Positions 23,643 to 34,665 of a stretch of 64,000 nucleotides of DNA are shown piece by piece. The stretch lies in contig QYAI01000056.1 of NCBI GenBank assembly GCA_003988855.1, positions 62,001 to 126,000 of the forward strand, in the 5' to 3' direction. The DNA comes from Arachnopeziza araneosa. Taxonomy: Eukaryota; Ascomycota; Leotiomycetes; Helotiales; Arachnopezizaceae. A model generated the notes under the pieces. The model did no database searches, was not told where the DNA came from, and saw only the letters and a program-made list of their open reading frames with translations. The position numbers and the translations under genes were made by a program. The first letter of the stretch is position 1; each line of letters starts with the position of its first letter.

Positions 23643-25559
23643 CTAATCTTGTTTCTCTAGCTTGATCCGCAGCGCCTTTGGCTGCACGCTGATGGCCTTT
23701 CCAGTGGTGGGATCAATCTCGAAGACAAATTCCTCGATGCCAACATTCCCATAAACGAATGAATCAACCGTGGCCCATGCTAGGCAATTGATATCCATGG
23801 GTCCACCGAAAGTGAGCTTGGGGAATTGCTGATATGTGCCGGTAAAGCCAACCTGGTTTCCAGTATAGAGCTGGTTCGGCTGGAGGCGGAAATCCAGGTA
23901 CGTGCCAGCGGTAGTCAGGTTGAGGTCTTGGAATAGATCGGTACCGTTGCTCACCCACTGGGTCACGCGCAGGCCGGGTTGATCGTCGACGGTGATGGTC
24001 AGAGATGAGTTGAGGTTGCTGGCGGTGTAGTTGCCACTATATACGGTATTTGCTTGGTCTTTTGCTGCCGTCTCAAGGACTGGTAATACCTCGGCCCCGA
24101 TAACCTCTGATATTTGATAGACGATGATATTGGTGGCGTCCGAGCCAATTTCGGAGGCGGTTAGAACAACAAATCCAAAATCGTAATCTGGTACGAGCAC
24201 GATTTCGGTAGAATAAGCTCCCCAGCCGCCATTCTTGGCATATAAATCGACTGTTCGACCACTAATCTGTGATCTATATATCTCCCATGGATAGCCAATA
24301 CCAAAGTTAACGTCGGCTGTGAATGTGGCCGGCTTCAGCCAACGTCGCGTCTGTGCTTTTGACAGTAGTGTACTGTTTAGGATTGCTTTCCCAATTGTCG
24401 CCATCTCATTTGTGGTAGAAAAATATCCTCCAGCACTACCAAAACCCTGTTAGCAATCCGCCATCACAATTAATGGAAGTAAATGATTGTACTCACGGGG
24501 CAAAAGCTTCAAAAGGAGAGTCCCATCCAGAAGTAGTCGGATCTCCCGGAATAACACCGTTCTGAGTGGAGCTTGGTACATCGAAACTCGTCCCAGCAAG
24601 ATCCAGCGCTTCGACTAAGCTCTCGTTAAAGATGTTTTCGAGACTATCGCCGGCGATGTTTTCCAACGCAATCCCTAGCAACACAAACGCATTGTTGCTG
24701 TAGACAGGAGTGGAACCAGACTGGAATAGAGCAGGTTCCGACATCATACCGGCCAAATATTCTATCAAACTCATTAGCACAGTCTCGCTTATAAAACTAA
24801 CTTCACATACGTTCGCGAGTACAAGGTATGAAAGTAGTGTTGGGTAGAACAATGTTACAGCTTGGTATCTGGTTTCCCGGGATTGATGGCAAGCCTACAT
24901 GGCTCAGCCATGGGAATGAGCCATCAGAAAGTCCATCTATTTAAGTCAGCCTACATCCGATGAATATGAGATATCCACTAACAGTCTCTGGGCATTCCAC
25001 TCAAATGACTAGCAAGCTGCCCGATGGTGATTTCACTCCAATTAGGTAATACTCCATTGGGTGACGCCGTAATATTGGTTGTGGCGGCAGCAAGCTCTGG
25101 TATATGCTTTGTGATAGGATCATTCCAATGTACATCTCCGTCACGGATGAGAAATATATAGACCGACAAGACTTTTCCAATGCTGCCAAGTCGATAGATA
25201 GAATCGGCATCTACTTCCCGCGTTCCAGCCGAACTGTTGCGCACATTTGCATCTGTGTAATGAAACTGATAGATGAGATCCTTTTCCTTAGTGCTAAATA
25301 TACCAACAGAGAAAGTTGTCTGATTGTAGGGGCCCGGGCCATAGCTTGGTGTTATTCCGGTCGCCACTGACGTGTTCAATGCGATTTCGACCTTTTTGGT
25401 AGCCCTTTGAAAATGTTCATTTGAACTGAGGCCAGTTGGAATTGGGAATGCTGGCCCCAAAAGTGGGCAAACCTTCGTTGTAGTTCCCGTCGTAGTTCCT
25501 GCAGCATGGCAGATTACTACAAAGGCGTAGCAAGCCAGAACATAGAAGATCGAGCGCAT
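23643..25559 (-). CDS. Secreted beta-lactamase-like serine hydrolase (class C / PBP fold)
   Basis: Four exons on minus: 24983-25559, 24811-24936, 24497-24761 and 23643-24435, giving 586 residues. The N-terminus is a signal peptide (MRSIFYVLACYAFVVICHAAG). The catalytic S-x-x-K is S126-I-G-K129 in YRLGSIGKVLS, and the second motif Y-S-N is about residue 257 (PVYSNNAF). The C-terminal domain (from about residue 430) is beta-rich, as in other fungal beta-lactamase/transpeptidase-like proteins. Several NxS/T sites support secretion. The last intron uses the acceptor GGTAG at 24436, since the earlier CAG gives the wrong phase. Family members include esterases and peptidases, so the substrate is open. 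It is divergent from a Zn2Cys6 gene at 26246. Confidence 0.85.
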
Positions 25560-26245
25560 GGCGTGTGTTTTACTAGTAGAGAGGTGACGCGTGGGGTTTG
25601 AAAGAGAAGCGTTTTTTGACTTTTAGATTCCAGTTGTTGGTGATTGTGATTGAGAAGGCCCATCTGAGAATTCGTTCAAAGTATATATACCATGGCAGGA
25701 GATGAACTCCTCTCTTTGCTGCGCATCATCTCCGATAACTCTGACACGACGTTCTCAACGCTTACGAATTGTCCAGAAGATACGAGGCTTACGTCAGTTA
25801 GTCTTCGACCGTAGAGGATATTTCATCTGGAGTCGTAAAATTGTACGTTATTTTGAAAGAGTTTTGCTCGTCGGTGTTGAAAAGAAGTTGAAAATCGGCG
25901 CACAAATGTCTTGGCGTTGGTCGTCTCGTAAAATCCAGGGTTGCTATTGGTAGAAATTTCCCGGCCCAGGAACCTACGTACTATGTTCGTCCATGTAAGG
26001 CTTACCCGAAGGATTGGGTCAAGGGGCACGAAGGCCCATGCTAAAGCTCGGAAGATTAGGGTTAATTATTGGACCCAGGCACATCAAATCTATAGAGTGC
26101 GCACATCCTCAAGTTACTTCCTCAATCAACACTATCACTGCCTCACAATCTGCTTCTTTCTCGTGCAGCCTATTTTTCAGGTATAGCCAGAGCCCAGGAA
26201 CTGCATCGCTCGTCTGAAGAAGACTGCCAACGGGACAACCCTGAG
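25560..26245. promoter_or_regulatory. Shared divergent promoter (beta-lactamase-like / Zn2Cys6)
   Basis: A head-to-head spacer of 686 bp. A TATATATA stretch near 25681-25690 could serve the minus-strand gene. No gene is seen in it. Confidence 0.5.
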
Positions 26246-28010
26246 ATGATCAAAAGAACCAGAGCGAGCAATTCGAAGAGCAGGGCGGGATGTCAGACCT
26301 GCAAGTGAGAACAATCTGCATCTGGTCAGATCGAACCTTGATGAGCTAATCGCGAATAGAACGAGGAGAGTGAAATGTGATGAGACTAAGCCATCTTGCA
26401 ACCGGTGTCTGTCTAGCGATAGAGTATGTGACGGGTACGGGATTTTCCTAGATACCCCAAAGCGCCCAACTGATGAAGAACTACAATTGGAGGCTCAGCT
26501 TGAATTCCGCGGCTCGCTACCGAGTATCAGGCCCAAGCCCACCAGATTGAATGCTGGTCTGATTCTCAACCACTCAGAGGCGGTAACGTTTGAGTTCTTC
26601 AGATCCCAGATCGCCCGCGAGATGGGTGGAGTCCGCTCTTCCGGCTTTTGGCAGAATGTCGTCCTTCCCGCTTGTCATTCCGAACCTGCGATTCTCCACG
26701 CTTGCATGGCGCTCGCTAATGCTAGCCGGTGGTCTCAATTCCTCCGCAGCAGATCTGGACCAGCTGAGGAGGAGGCTATGAGACTCAAGACCATCAACGA
26801 TTACAATAAAGCCATTCAGCACCTCCAGGCACAGGTATCTAGGGATAGTAATCCGTCATCTTCAAGAATCGCTCTCATCGCTTGTGTATTGTTTATAGCG
26901 CTTGAGTTAGCTACCGGCCGGCTTGAACAGGCGGAGATGCATTTCAACCAAGGTCGAAACTTGCTTCATTCATCAACCTCCATCGATTCCTCCGTAGCGG
27001 AACAAAATGAAGCTGGGACTAAAACATTAATCCTGGCGTCAAAACCAGAATCAATAGAAGACGAGTTAGTCAGCGTATTTGCAGATCTGGACCTCCAATC
27101 GACATATTTTGGCTCGCAGAGGCCACAGTTCAAACTCAGCGCTCATAAATCCGCAGACGATCTTGATCCCAAACCAGTATTTTCATTTATCCTCCCCTCC
27201 CATTTCCACTCCATCCAAGACGCCAACCAACATCTCGTGATCCTCACGAACAAGTGCTTGCATTTCGTCGGCCAAGAACTCGAGTTCGAGCTGCATTCTC
27301 TGCAAAACGAGAGCGCCAACCTCCATCGCCAGCATCTACAGACCAGTCTCGGGGATTGGAAGAACAAGTACGACACGTATTGTTCGCGAGCCGGGGAAGC
27401 CGAGAAGTCTGCCTCCGCGTGGAAACAGCAATCGGCGCTGATGCTCATCCAGCACGCCTGGCTCAGCGTTCTCGTACCCACGTCCTATTTCGAGGTCCAA
27501 GAGACGTATTTCGACGCGTATCTCGCAGAGTTCACTGCGATCACCAATCTGGCCGCTGGTATCCTTCCAGAAGAAGGGGCGCCGTCGGAGCACTTCTCGT
27601 TGGAATTCGGTGTGGCGGCTCCGCTCTCCTGGATTGTGCTGAAGTGTCGCTACCCGCGGATTCGACGACGCGCTTTAAGTCTGGTGGGACGAGCTGGACG
27701 AGAGGGGTTGTGGGAGCCGAAACTCGTAAGTCAATTAGGACGGGAATGTATCTTGATAGAGGAGGGAATTGACAACTTGGATGAACTTAGCCCACTATAC
27801 GGGTATGGATTTGGCCAGGTGGAAGACAGGGCGGATTTGATACCTTTGGAACGTCGCATTAGTATCGCTCATTGTTTCTTTGAGACCAGCGACTATGATA
27901 CGCTCTGCTTGTTTTTCTGGCGAAAAATATGGGATACCGATGGCAAGTCTCTCGGGATGGAGGAAATTGTCCGCAGGCAGCCCTACGAAGCTTTTCAAGT
28001 TCCATTGTAG
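26246..28010 (+). CDS. Zn2Cys6 transcription factor
   Basis: Two exons, 26246-26304 and 26360-28010 (569 residues). The intron interrupts the zinc cluster, as is common. The spliced N-terminus carries C-x2-C-x6-C-x6-C-x2-C-x6-C within CQTCKTRRVKC, CNRC and VCDGYG, followed by a basic linker. The rest looks like the fungal-specific regulatory domain: FEFFRSQIAREMGG, FWQNVVLPACHSEPAILHAC, LIACVLFIALELATGRLEQA and LMLIQHAWLSVLVPTSYFE. It is nuclear. It is transcribed away from the beta-lactamase-like gene, so local regulation of that gene is possible (inference). Confidence 0.88.
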
Positions 28011-28060
28011 GCTTAAAATATCTACATAGAACAGGAGAAAGTAAAACCTCGGCTGAAATA

Positions 28061-29338
28061 TTAATTCTTAGATTCTAGAATGAACCCGCAATCAGGCGAA
28101 TATATAACCAAAGCCATCTGCGTCCAATTCGAGAGTTGGAGATAATAGCCTTCGCCTTGCCATTCTTCCCGCGCCAACTGCCAAGACTGGGGTTGAAAAT
28201 GCCACTTTCGAGCCGGGCGTAACTCGATATAAACTACATATTCACAATGCAGTGTTTCCTTCTTCTCATCCAGAATTACGGCCCAGGGGTTTTTCTTATC
28301 CAGCTCGCCATCTTCATCCAATTTCTGCAGTGTTTTCCCGATTGAAGCGTTCAGTAAATGCCGGGTCGTATCTCTTATCATGCCCAGGGGACTTAAAGCT
28401 GTCAATGCGAAGATTCCAGCAAATTTGTCGCTCGTTGTTGTTAATAAAAGTTTTCCCGCACGGGTCCAGTGCACACCATGAAGGCGCAACTCCCAACCAT
28501 CGTTGGGCCCTTCATCTTGGATTTTCATCGTCGCAGTAACCTTCCGAACCAGGGTATTTGCCCTCGTTACTCCCCCCGTGGTGACTATCCCACTTGACCC
28601 ATCATCAAATGCAATTTCCTCGTCCTCCTCAAACTCCATCTCCATCTCCTTTTCCTCCTCGAACTTCAATGAAACCCGGCCTCTGTTACCCACGACATTC
28701 ATTGAATGACTTTCTACGTCCTTTATTCTATACTTCGGCGGGATCATTTTTTCAGTCAAGGGTTCAATATACCTCACCCAACTAGTATTTAAAGTCCCCG
28801 TGACACTGGCGAAGTTTTTCTCCTCGTAGATTTGTTTTATGGCTCCAGTCGATATATGTGTATATTGTAACCTCAAGTTCCCCATCAGCCGACATCTTTC
28901 AATATACCTGTGCATAAGTCCCCAGTTTCTCGAATCCATTTCTCTAAAGCCGGGGAGATCCAGCCAGGAGATATGTTCAAATAGGGGACCAAAATCAGGA
29001 ACAGGTTGAAAGATGATAGGATTCGATCCAGCAAGTACGGTCCAAGAGCCCCAAAACGGAGAAGAGGGGTTTACATGCGCAACTGGGAAACTTTTCTTTG
29101 GCCGTGGTATCCCGTAATCAGTGGGTGGCATGTCGACGAGCTTGGGTTGAGGTATGGATTGCGGCGTGGATTGAGATGTGGAATGGGGTTTGGAGGGATG
29201 TGTGGAGGTAGTTGTGGTGTGGACTCTTTGTGGAGGTGTGCTCAGAGATGAAGACTGAGACAAGGCGAAGAGGTACAGGAGCCCCAGAGAGCTGACGACC
29301 AGGCCAATGCGAGCATAACGTAGAAGGCGGGGTGGCAT
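28061..29338 (-). CDS. Unknown single-pass (type II) membrane protein
   Basis: A single-exon protein of 425 residues. Residues about 9-28 (ARIGLVVSSLGLLYLFALSQ) form a signal anchor after a basic MPPRLLRY start. A Thr/Ser/Pro-rich stem follows, then a soluble part with NTS, NAS and NWT sequons, suggesting a lumenal or extracellular domain. Conserved-looking segments are SPFWGSWTVLAGSNPIIFQP, WELRLHGVHWTRAGKLLLTT and WHFQPQSWQLAREEWQGEGY. A very acidic insert (EEEKEMEMEFEEDEE) sits mid-protein. I do not recognise the family. It converges on the Zn2Cys6 gene with only 50 bp between the stop codons. Confidence 0.7.
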   Translation of the reverse strand: MPPRLLRYARIGLVVSSLGLLYLFALSQSSSLSTPPQRVHTTTTSTHPSKPHSTSQSTPQSIPQPKLVDMPPTDYGIPRPKKSFPVAHVNPSSPFWGSWTVLAGSNPIIFQPVPDFGPLFEHISWLDLPGFREMDSRNWGLMHRYIERCRLMGNLRLQYTHISTGAIKQIYEEKNFASVTGTLNTSWVRYIEPLTEKMIPPKYRIKDVESHSMNVVGNRGRVSLKFEEEKEMEMEFEEDEEIAFDDGSSGIVTTGGVTRANTLVRKVTATMKIQDEGPNDGWELRLHGVHWTRAGKLLLTTTSDKFAGIFALTALSPLGMIRDTTRHLLNASIGKTLQKLDEDGELDKKNPWAVILDEKKETLHCEYVVYIELRPARKWHFQPQSWQLAREEWQGEGYYLQLSNWTQMALVIYSPDCGFILESKN

Positions 29339-29866
29339 AGCCGCGTTGTGGGAACAAGCAATGATGAAGCGAAGCGGATCGCGACTGCTGTTTCTAAGAG
29401 AGAAAGCGCGCAGCTCTTAACGTAATTTTGATAACCTGCATTCACTGTTGTGGTCGAGCTGAGCGGCATTTTTAACCTTCGTACCGCCCTCAGCTCGGTC
29501 GCGCCTACGAGTACCTATCACCGCATAGCGTATCAACACGTGCAACCGCGCAGGCTGTCCGTGCGAGGGAGTATTTATGAGTAAGATGATACTCATGAAT
29601 GATACCACCGCATATAGAAGATGCGATGAGGTGAATGGTTTTTCTGATTGACCGTTTTCTTGATAGTTGTTTTGATTTATCGTGCGGTCAAGAGAGGGCT
29701 AGGTACGGGAGCTACCGTAGTGTTCAAAGCCTTGAACTTGCCTTTGAGAATCTAGCGCGCTACGGCTTAAGCTGCACCTGAATTTGCATTAGCACACCCC
29801 TAACTTGAATGAAAGACTGACCATCTCACGTGCGCATATGAAGCTCGTAACAGTTCGACATATCTA
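29339..29866. other. Intergenic spacer, nothing recognised
   Basis: 528 bp between the start of the unknown membrane protein gene and the 3' end of the UPC2-like gene. It contains the promoter of the former. Confidence 0.5.
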
Positions 29867-31239
29867 TCAAAAGCCACTAATTTCTCTAGCATCCTCCCTT
29901 CTCACCTCGTTCATTGCCCAGGCGATGCACGGCATCCACGGCATCCAGTCCTTACCGATCCTTTGTTGTATCGCATCAACAAGTTGCCTTCCCCAACTTT
30001 TGATCCACACAGCATTTCTTGACCAATGCAAGATAACCGCGTAGTTTGCTAACAGCACAAGAGCCATGGGTTCTTCTTCTCTCACCTTCGCTACAACCAA
30101 TTCCGGCATGTCGATCACAAAAGTCACCGCCGCCGACTGCTGTCCTCTCAGAGCACCATCAAGAGCAAGTAAGAATGTGTGCTTTAGTATAGAGATCGTC
30201 TCTGTATAAGCATCTCGCAATACTGGTTTTGCTGAGTGCTGCATGGAATTCTTCTCGCTGATGATTGCGAGCATCTCCTCAATATCTGCCGGCAGGGTCT
30301 GGAATGGGTTGCTGAGGGCTGGAAGAAGCAGAATTTTGTAAGGGCTCTCCTGAAGCCATTTTAATCCACCTCCATTGCGAACAATAATTGAGCAGCCGCG
30401 AGCAAGGGCGAACATATTGTGAAGATTCGACAAGGGTGAAGAAAATCCATCCTCGGAAGTGAGCGGGAAACCGAACACGTGAAAGACGGCGAAGATCGAG
30501 AAGACGAGTAACGCAGCAACGTTATCTGGAGTTATAGCGGTTAATTGTGGACGGAAAAGGGCAAGTCCCACGTTGTAGTGGCTGAGAGCAATGGCAGAGC
30601 TGTGCTTCATGACAGACTCGTCTCCCAAAGCTCTCTGGAGAGCTGTGACAGCAAGCAGGCCGTGAAGAAGGAAGTCATGCTCAAATGCCAGAGACGGGAT
30701 AATTTCACGCCAGAAAACGAGAGCTTCCGGAATAGCTGTCAGATCCCTGGAAGTGAACAGGCTATAGTGGTGCATCAGCCTCAGATCTTCAATCTCATCG
30801 CTAGAGATTCTGTGTGCTTTAGGCATGATATTATTATTTGAGGTTGTAGTTTCGAGTAATTGAGTGCGATATTGTAGTGGGGTTGTAAACGGTGCTTCAC
30901 AGACCATTGGTGCAGGAACCGTTTCTGCGCGATTATAAAGAGTTGTGGGGTTGAGTTCTCTGATTCCCATTGGTTGGCTCTCCACAAAAGCTGGAATGAC
31001 GATTAAAGAAGACTGCTCCTCAGCGAAAGAGCACATTAAACCTCGCTTGATGCAATTTGCACAGCTCGGGCGCTCCTCGTGACACTATCGAAGTGTTACT
31101 CCACAATAAGCTTTATGTGGGGAGGTAAGGTATAGTTAAGCAAGAATCAATCTACCTTTGTCCTTCTAATTTTGCACTGCTTACAGCCACGACGACTCTT
31201 GACGTGATGGCGTCTGGAATGCTCTATTTTGGCATCCAT
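29867..31239 (-). CDS. UPC2-like Zn2Cys6 transcription factor
   Basis: Two exons, 31156-31239 and 29867-31084, with intron 31085-31155; 433 residues. The 28-residue first exon gives MDAKIEHSRRHHVKSRRG and the first cluster Cys pair (CKQC); exon 2 begins exactly at the third Cys (C-H-E-E-R-P-S-C-A-N-C). The complete C-x2-C-x6-C-x6-C-x2-C-x6-C is therefore split by the intron. After a short linker comes LRLMHHYSLFTSRDL, then FLLHGLLAVTALQRAL and ALLVFSIFAVFHVFG, the order found in small fungal regulators related to Upc2/Ecm22 of the sterol pathway. It is head-to-head with the RTA1-like gene at 32247. Sterol or lipid control is an inference from family and neighbour. Confidence 0.82.
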
Positions 31240-32246
31240 TTGACGTTATTGATTCTTTAATTTTCAATAATCAGATTAGTACGGTGACAGTTTGAAACGT
31301 TCCTGTGCACACGAAAGTTCGTATGAATTCCTCAAAACAGCTGGTTGTACGACGTCTCTGGCCGCTGTATATATGTCCAAGCGCCAAAGCGGGATGACAG
31401 GGGCTGTGCAAGTCCCCATCGGGGTAATCGATACGAGAGGCCGTTTAGATTCCCTAAAGCGGCAATATGACAACACCGCTTACGTAGGCTGATCGGAGCT
31501 TTTTCTGGCCCGATCTCCGACGATCAGCACTACCTCCTATTTGGTATTTTAAACGAAATCTTCGCTCAGATTTCCTCATACGGGGTGTTAGCTTGACAAT
31601 GGATGTAATCTAAATCATGCTTTGAGTTGAAAATCGGCATTCACGATGACATTTTACGCAATGAGGCTTTGCTTTACGAACAATTCGATCCGAATTGCTG
31701 ACAAGAATTAGTCTTAACGGTCCGACTGTCAAAACCATAATGCTGCTCACGAAACTCAGAGGCGGAGTATTATCTTTAGCCTCATTCCGACGCCGGAGGT
31801 TTATCTTGAGTCCACCCCCGAAGGTCGCCTAGATGAATGTGAGAGGAAAAGTAAGTTACTGCTTGCTGTTAAACTAAGAGATGGTACAGGGCGTAATAAG
31901 CGAATCTTATATGCAACTTACTCTTGTTTGTCAGAGCAAGCTCATTATTGATTACCGGTCACTATCGATTCCGACAACACGTGTACACTATTGAAGACCC
32001 TGTAGTCAGCCACTCGATCCAGGGACTTGGCGCGGTCATTAAGCGAATACGCTGGCAGTCATTAAGAAATCTTTAACGCCCGTTCTATTCTTCTTGTACT
32101 GCTATATGTTCAGAACTCACTTATTATCTCAATCTGCAATCCAGAATCACTTGAAACTTCTTCCTAGCTAAGATAAAGTTTCTCAGGCCGTCGTCAACAA
32201 GATCTACCTCCGACTTTTATCGAGAACTCAACATATCCACTTCAAG
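31240..32246. promoter_or_regulatory. Shared 1-kb divergent promoter (UPC2-like / RTA1-like)
   Basis: Head-to-head spacer of 1007 bp without a gene. It contains an imperfect CGGAG/CTCCG dyad, listed separately. Confidence 0.55.
31488..31528. promoter_or_regulatory. Imperfect inverted repeat with CGG/CCG half-sites
   Basis: GCTGATCGGAG (31488-31498) faces CTCCGACGATCAGC (31515-31528); the arms match except for a 3-base bulge. CGG triplets in inverted order are the usual targets of Zn2Cys6 dimers, but chance is not excluded. Confidence 0.35.
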
Positions 32247-33272
32247 ATGTCTCGACAATTCCTCAATGGCACCGTCTACGAAACGGCCTCATGCCCAAAG
32301 TCCTCTTGCTGCAACCTCGACATCTGTCCCTGGCGCTACGCCTTCATCCAACACTTCCCCAACCTCGGCGGGACATCCTTCTACCTCTCGCTGTTCGGTC
32401 TTCTCTTGATCCTGCAAATCGGCCTGGGAATCAAATATAGAACACACTACTTCAGCATTGCCATGGTCTGCGGACTGATCCTCGAAGTCCTTGGGTATGT
32501 AGGCCGACTCATGCAGCGGCACAACCCATTCAGCTACACAGGATTCCTCCTCTATCTGATTCCCCTGACAATCGCGCCGGCGTTCATGTGCGCGGGTATC
32601 TACGTCTGCCTCGGTCGCATCGTGGTCACTTATGGGGAACAGATCTCTCGTGTTCGACCGAGTACTTATACGTTCATATTCGTCAGTTCGGATTTTCTGT
32701 CGTTGCTTCTCCAAGCTGCTGGAGGTGCCGTCACAAGTGTTGCTCCGGATGATAATAACAGTCTTAAACAGGCCGGAATCAATGTCATGATTGCTGGTCT
32801 CTCTCTCCAGGTCGCCAGCCTGGTGGGTTTCATAACCTTGTGTGTGGATTTTGGACTCCGTGTTCTGAAAGCGGATGGTCAATGGAACAAAAACCATCGC
32901 GATATCTGGACTGCGAGGAGATGGACCGGATACTTAATCGGTAAGCTCACTCATCTGCATAGAGTATATATCGCCCCATTCTAACTATCAACAGCACTCT
33001 CCATCGCAACTATTACCATTCTCGTCCGCTCAGCCTTTCGCGTCGCAGAGCTTTCCCAAGGCTTCAAAGGCTCACTTGCCAACAACGAAGTCACTTTCCT
33101 GATTCTGGAAGGTGCCATGGTCTCGACCGCCTGCATTGTACTGACAATCTGGCACCCGGGATATGCTTTCCAAAACCAGTGGAGAGAAGTGTCTTTCGGT
33201 TGGAAGAAGGGTACGAGTATTGACAGCAAACGCTCTGCAAGTTCTGAGGCTAAGCTTCGAGTTATGAAATAA
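32247..33272 (+). CDS. RTA1-family lipid-translocating exporter-like membrane protein
   Basis: Seven-span plasma-membrane protein of the fungal RTA1/RSB1 family, known for 7-aminocholesterol resistance and long-chain-base export in yeast. Exons 32247-32940 and 32995-33272 (323 residues). Family marks: YLSLFGLLLILQIGLGI, CGLILEVLGYVGRLM, LIPLTIAPAFMCAGIYVCLGRI, FVSSDFLSLLLQAAGG, LSLQVASLVGF and, in exon 2, RSAFRVAELSQGF followed by LEGAMV and WHPGYAF. The ATG at 32247 gives a short extracellular N-terminus with four Cys (CPKSSCCNLDIC). It shares a promoter region with the UPC2-like regulator. Confidence 0.92.
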
Positions 33273-33717
33273 TTGGTGTTTGTCTGATCGCTCTCGCTGT
33301 TTTGGCAAACGAGAGATTTCATGTTGTATTGAAAGGGGTATGTACTTTCACGTACAATGGTATGTGTCATTTGTTTTGCGGGTTAGATTTTAATATCATT
33401 TTGATTCGCCCCTCCTTTTGCGCCTATATTAGATTAAATTTTCGCTATACTATGTAATCATATCACTTTCCTTGACCTGAATATGTCCAGCTTTTGCTTC
33501 ATTTTTGGCGGAAAAGGAAGTATACTTCCAATCAAATCTAGGCTCGTGGCTGTGTAAGACAGCGGTTGCAAGCGTCTCAAGTTCGAATTCCTCCCCTAGC
33601 AACTTTTCCTGTGTATGGCAAGCCCGCATCCCGAATTCCGACTTTATTATTAGATTCGTGAAATTCGTATGTATCTGCACCACCAAATTTCTCCAATCCA
33701 TCCTCACAGCTCCATTA
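33273..33717. other. Convergent spacer
   Basis: 445 bp between the RTA1-like stop and the end of the CFEM gene remnant. AT-rich, with no gene seen. Confidence 0.5.
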
Positions 33718-34665
33718 CTAGCCTTGCAACTCACTCGGAGTCTCCTTTTGAGACCCACCCCACCGTTTCTTCTTCTTAGCCTCCAGCTCCGCCGGGTTTC
33801 CAACTGTCTCCATCTCGAGTATTAGACCAGGGCCAAGTTCAGAGAGTCCCGGTCTGGGGTCGGCTCTCTTGGTTGGTGGGATGTTCTTTCGTCGTAATAA
33901 GATTGAGATGTAGATGAGAGGCAGAGAATGAGGATACCAATAGCGACACCTATGCCAATGCCTGATTTTGCCCCGGTGGATAGGGTAATAGTTGATGATG
34001 AACCAAGGCTTAATGCAGGTCTTAACGTCTAGAAATTATATCTTTAGCAAGTACCTTAACGGTAGCCTAACATAACAATTTACCTGAGAAGGGCTTGAGC
34101 TTCGGTTCGGTTGCGTCGAGCTGAGACTGGGGTGTGTGGTAGAAGATGCTGCGCTCTTTTGAATAGCCAAGAATTAATAATCAGCCTTTTTATATGACCG
34201 AAACATAGGGTTTACCGTTGTGGTAGCTGATGCAGAGGCACTACTGAACGATGTTGCTTCAGCACCACCAGTGTTCAAGGAAACACCAGCCGCTACAAAT
34301 CCCATCAGTCAGCTTTCCCCTAATAACACTAAGCGGATAAGCGATAATACCAGCACAATAAGAGCTGATATATGCGACAGCTTTTAGTGCATCCGCATCA
34401 TCACAGGTTTCATCCGCACAATCGCGTACCCCGCCAAAGAAATTGACATTTCCGCAAAAGCATGTTGCAGCAGCAATAGGACATCCAAAGCCAGGGGAGA
34501 GCAAGATCACGATGGTGATGCATGTTTGCTATAGAAGTCAGAAGTGTGATATTTTATTGATAGTTATAAGCACATTATTTACCGCGCAATCAGGCAGGTT
34601 GGTGGGGTCCTGAGAGAAGGCACCGTAGCAGAAAAGGCTGGCTGAAAGAGTTAGTATCAGAAAGT
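33718..34665 (-). pseudogene. CFEM-domain surface protein gene, apparently frameshifted
   Basis: Exon-like blocks on minus at 34583-34665, 34351-34528, 34216-34292, 34084-34155 and 33718-34028 join in phase through four good introns. They give a hydrophobic leader (RYFLILTLSASLFCYGAFSQ), then a CFEM-like Cys pattern (PDC, QTC, GCPIAAATCFCGN, DCADETCDDAD, YC), a Ser/Thr stalk, and a membrane segment starting GIGIGVAIGIL. Two defects show. No ATG precedes the leader: the expected start codon position reads TTT. Inside the membrane segment (about 33935) a CT-rich run breaks the frame; the natural cytoplasmic side (ISILLRRKNIPP, ending ETPSELQG) is in another frame. CFEM proteins bind haem or act in adhesion and virulence. 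An undetected upstream exon could supply a start, so the status is uncertain. Confidence 0.6.

Noticed and set aside
33535..33605. Possible tRNA (GTTCGAATTC resembling a T-loop)
   Set aside because: No 7-bp acceptor stem pairs, no proper D-arm or A-box spacing, and no anticodon arm. It also overlaps the region just beyond the CFEM remnant.
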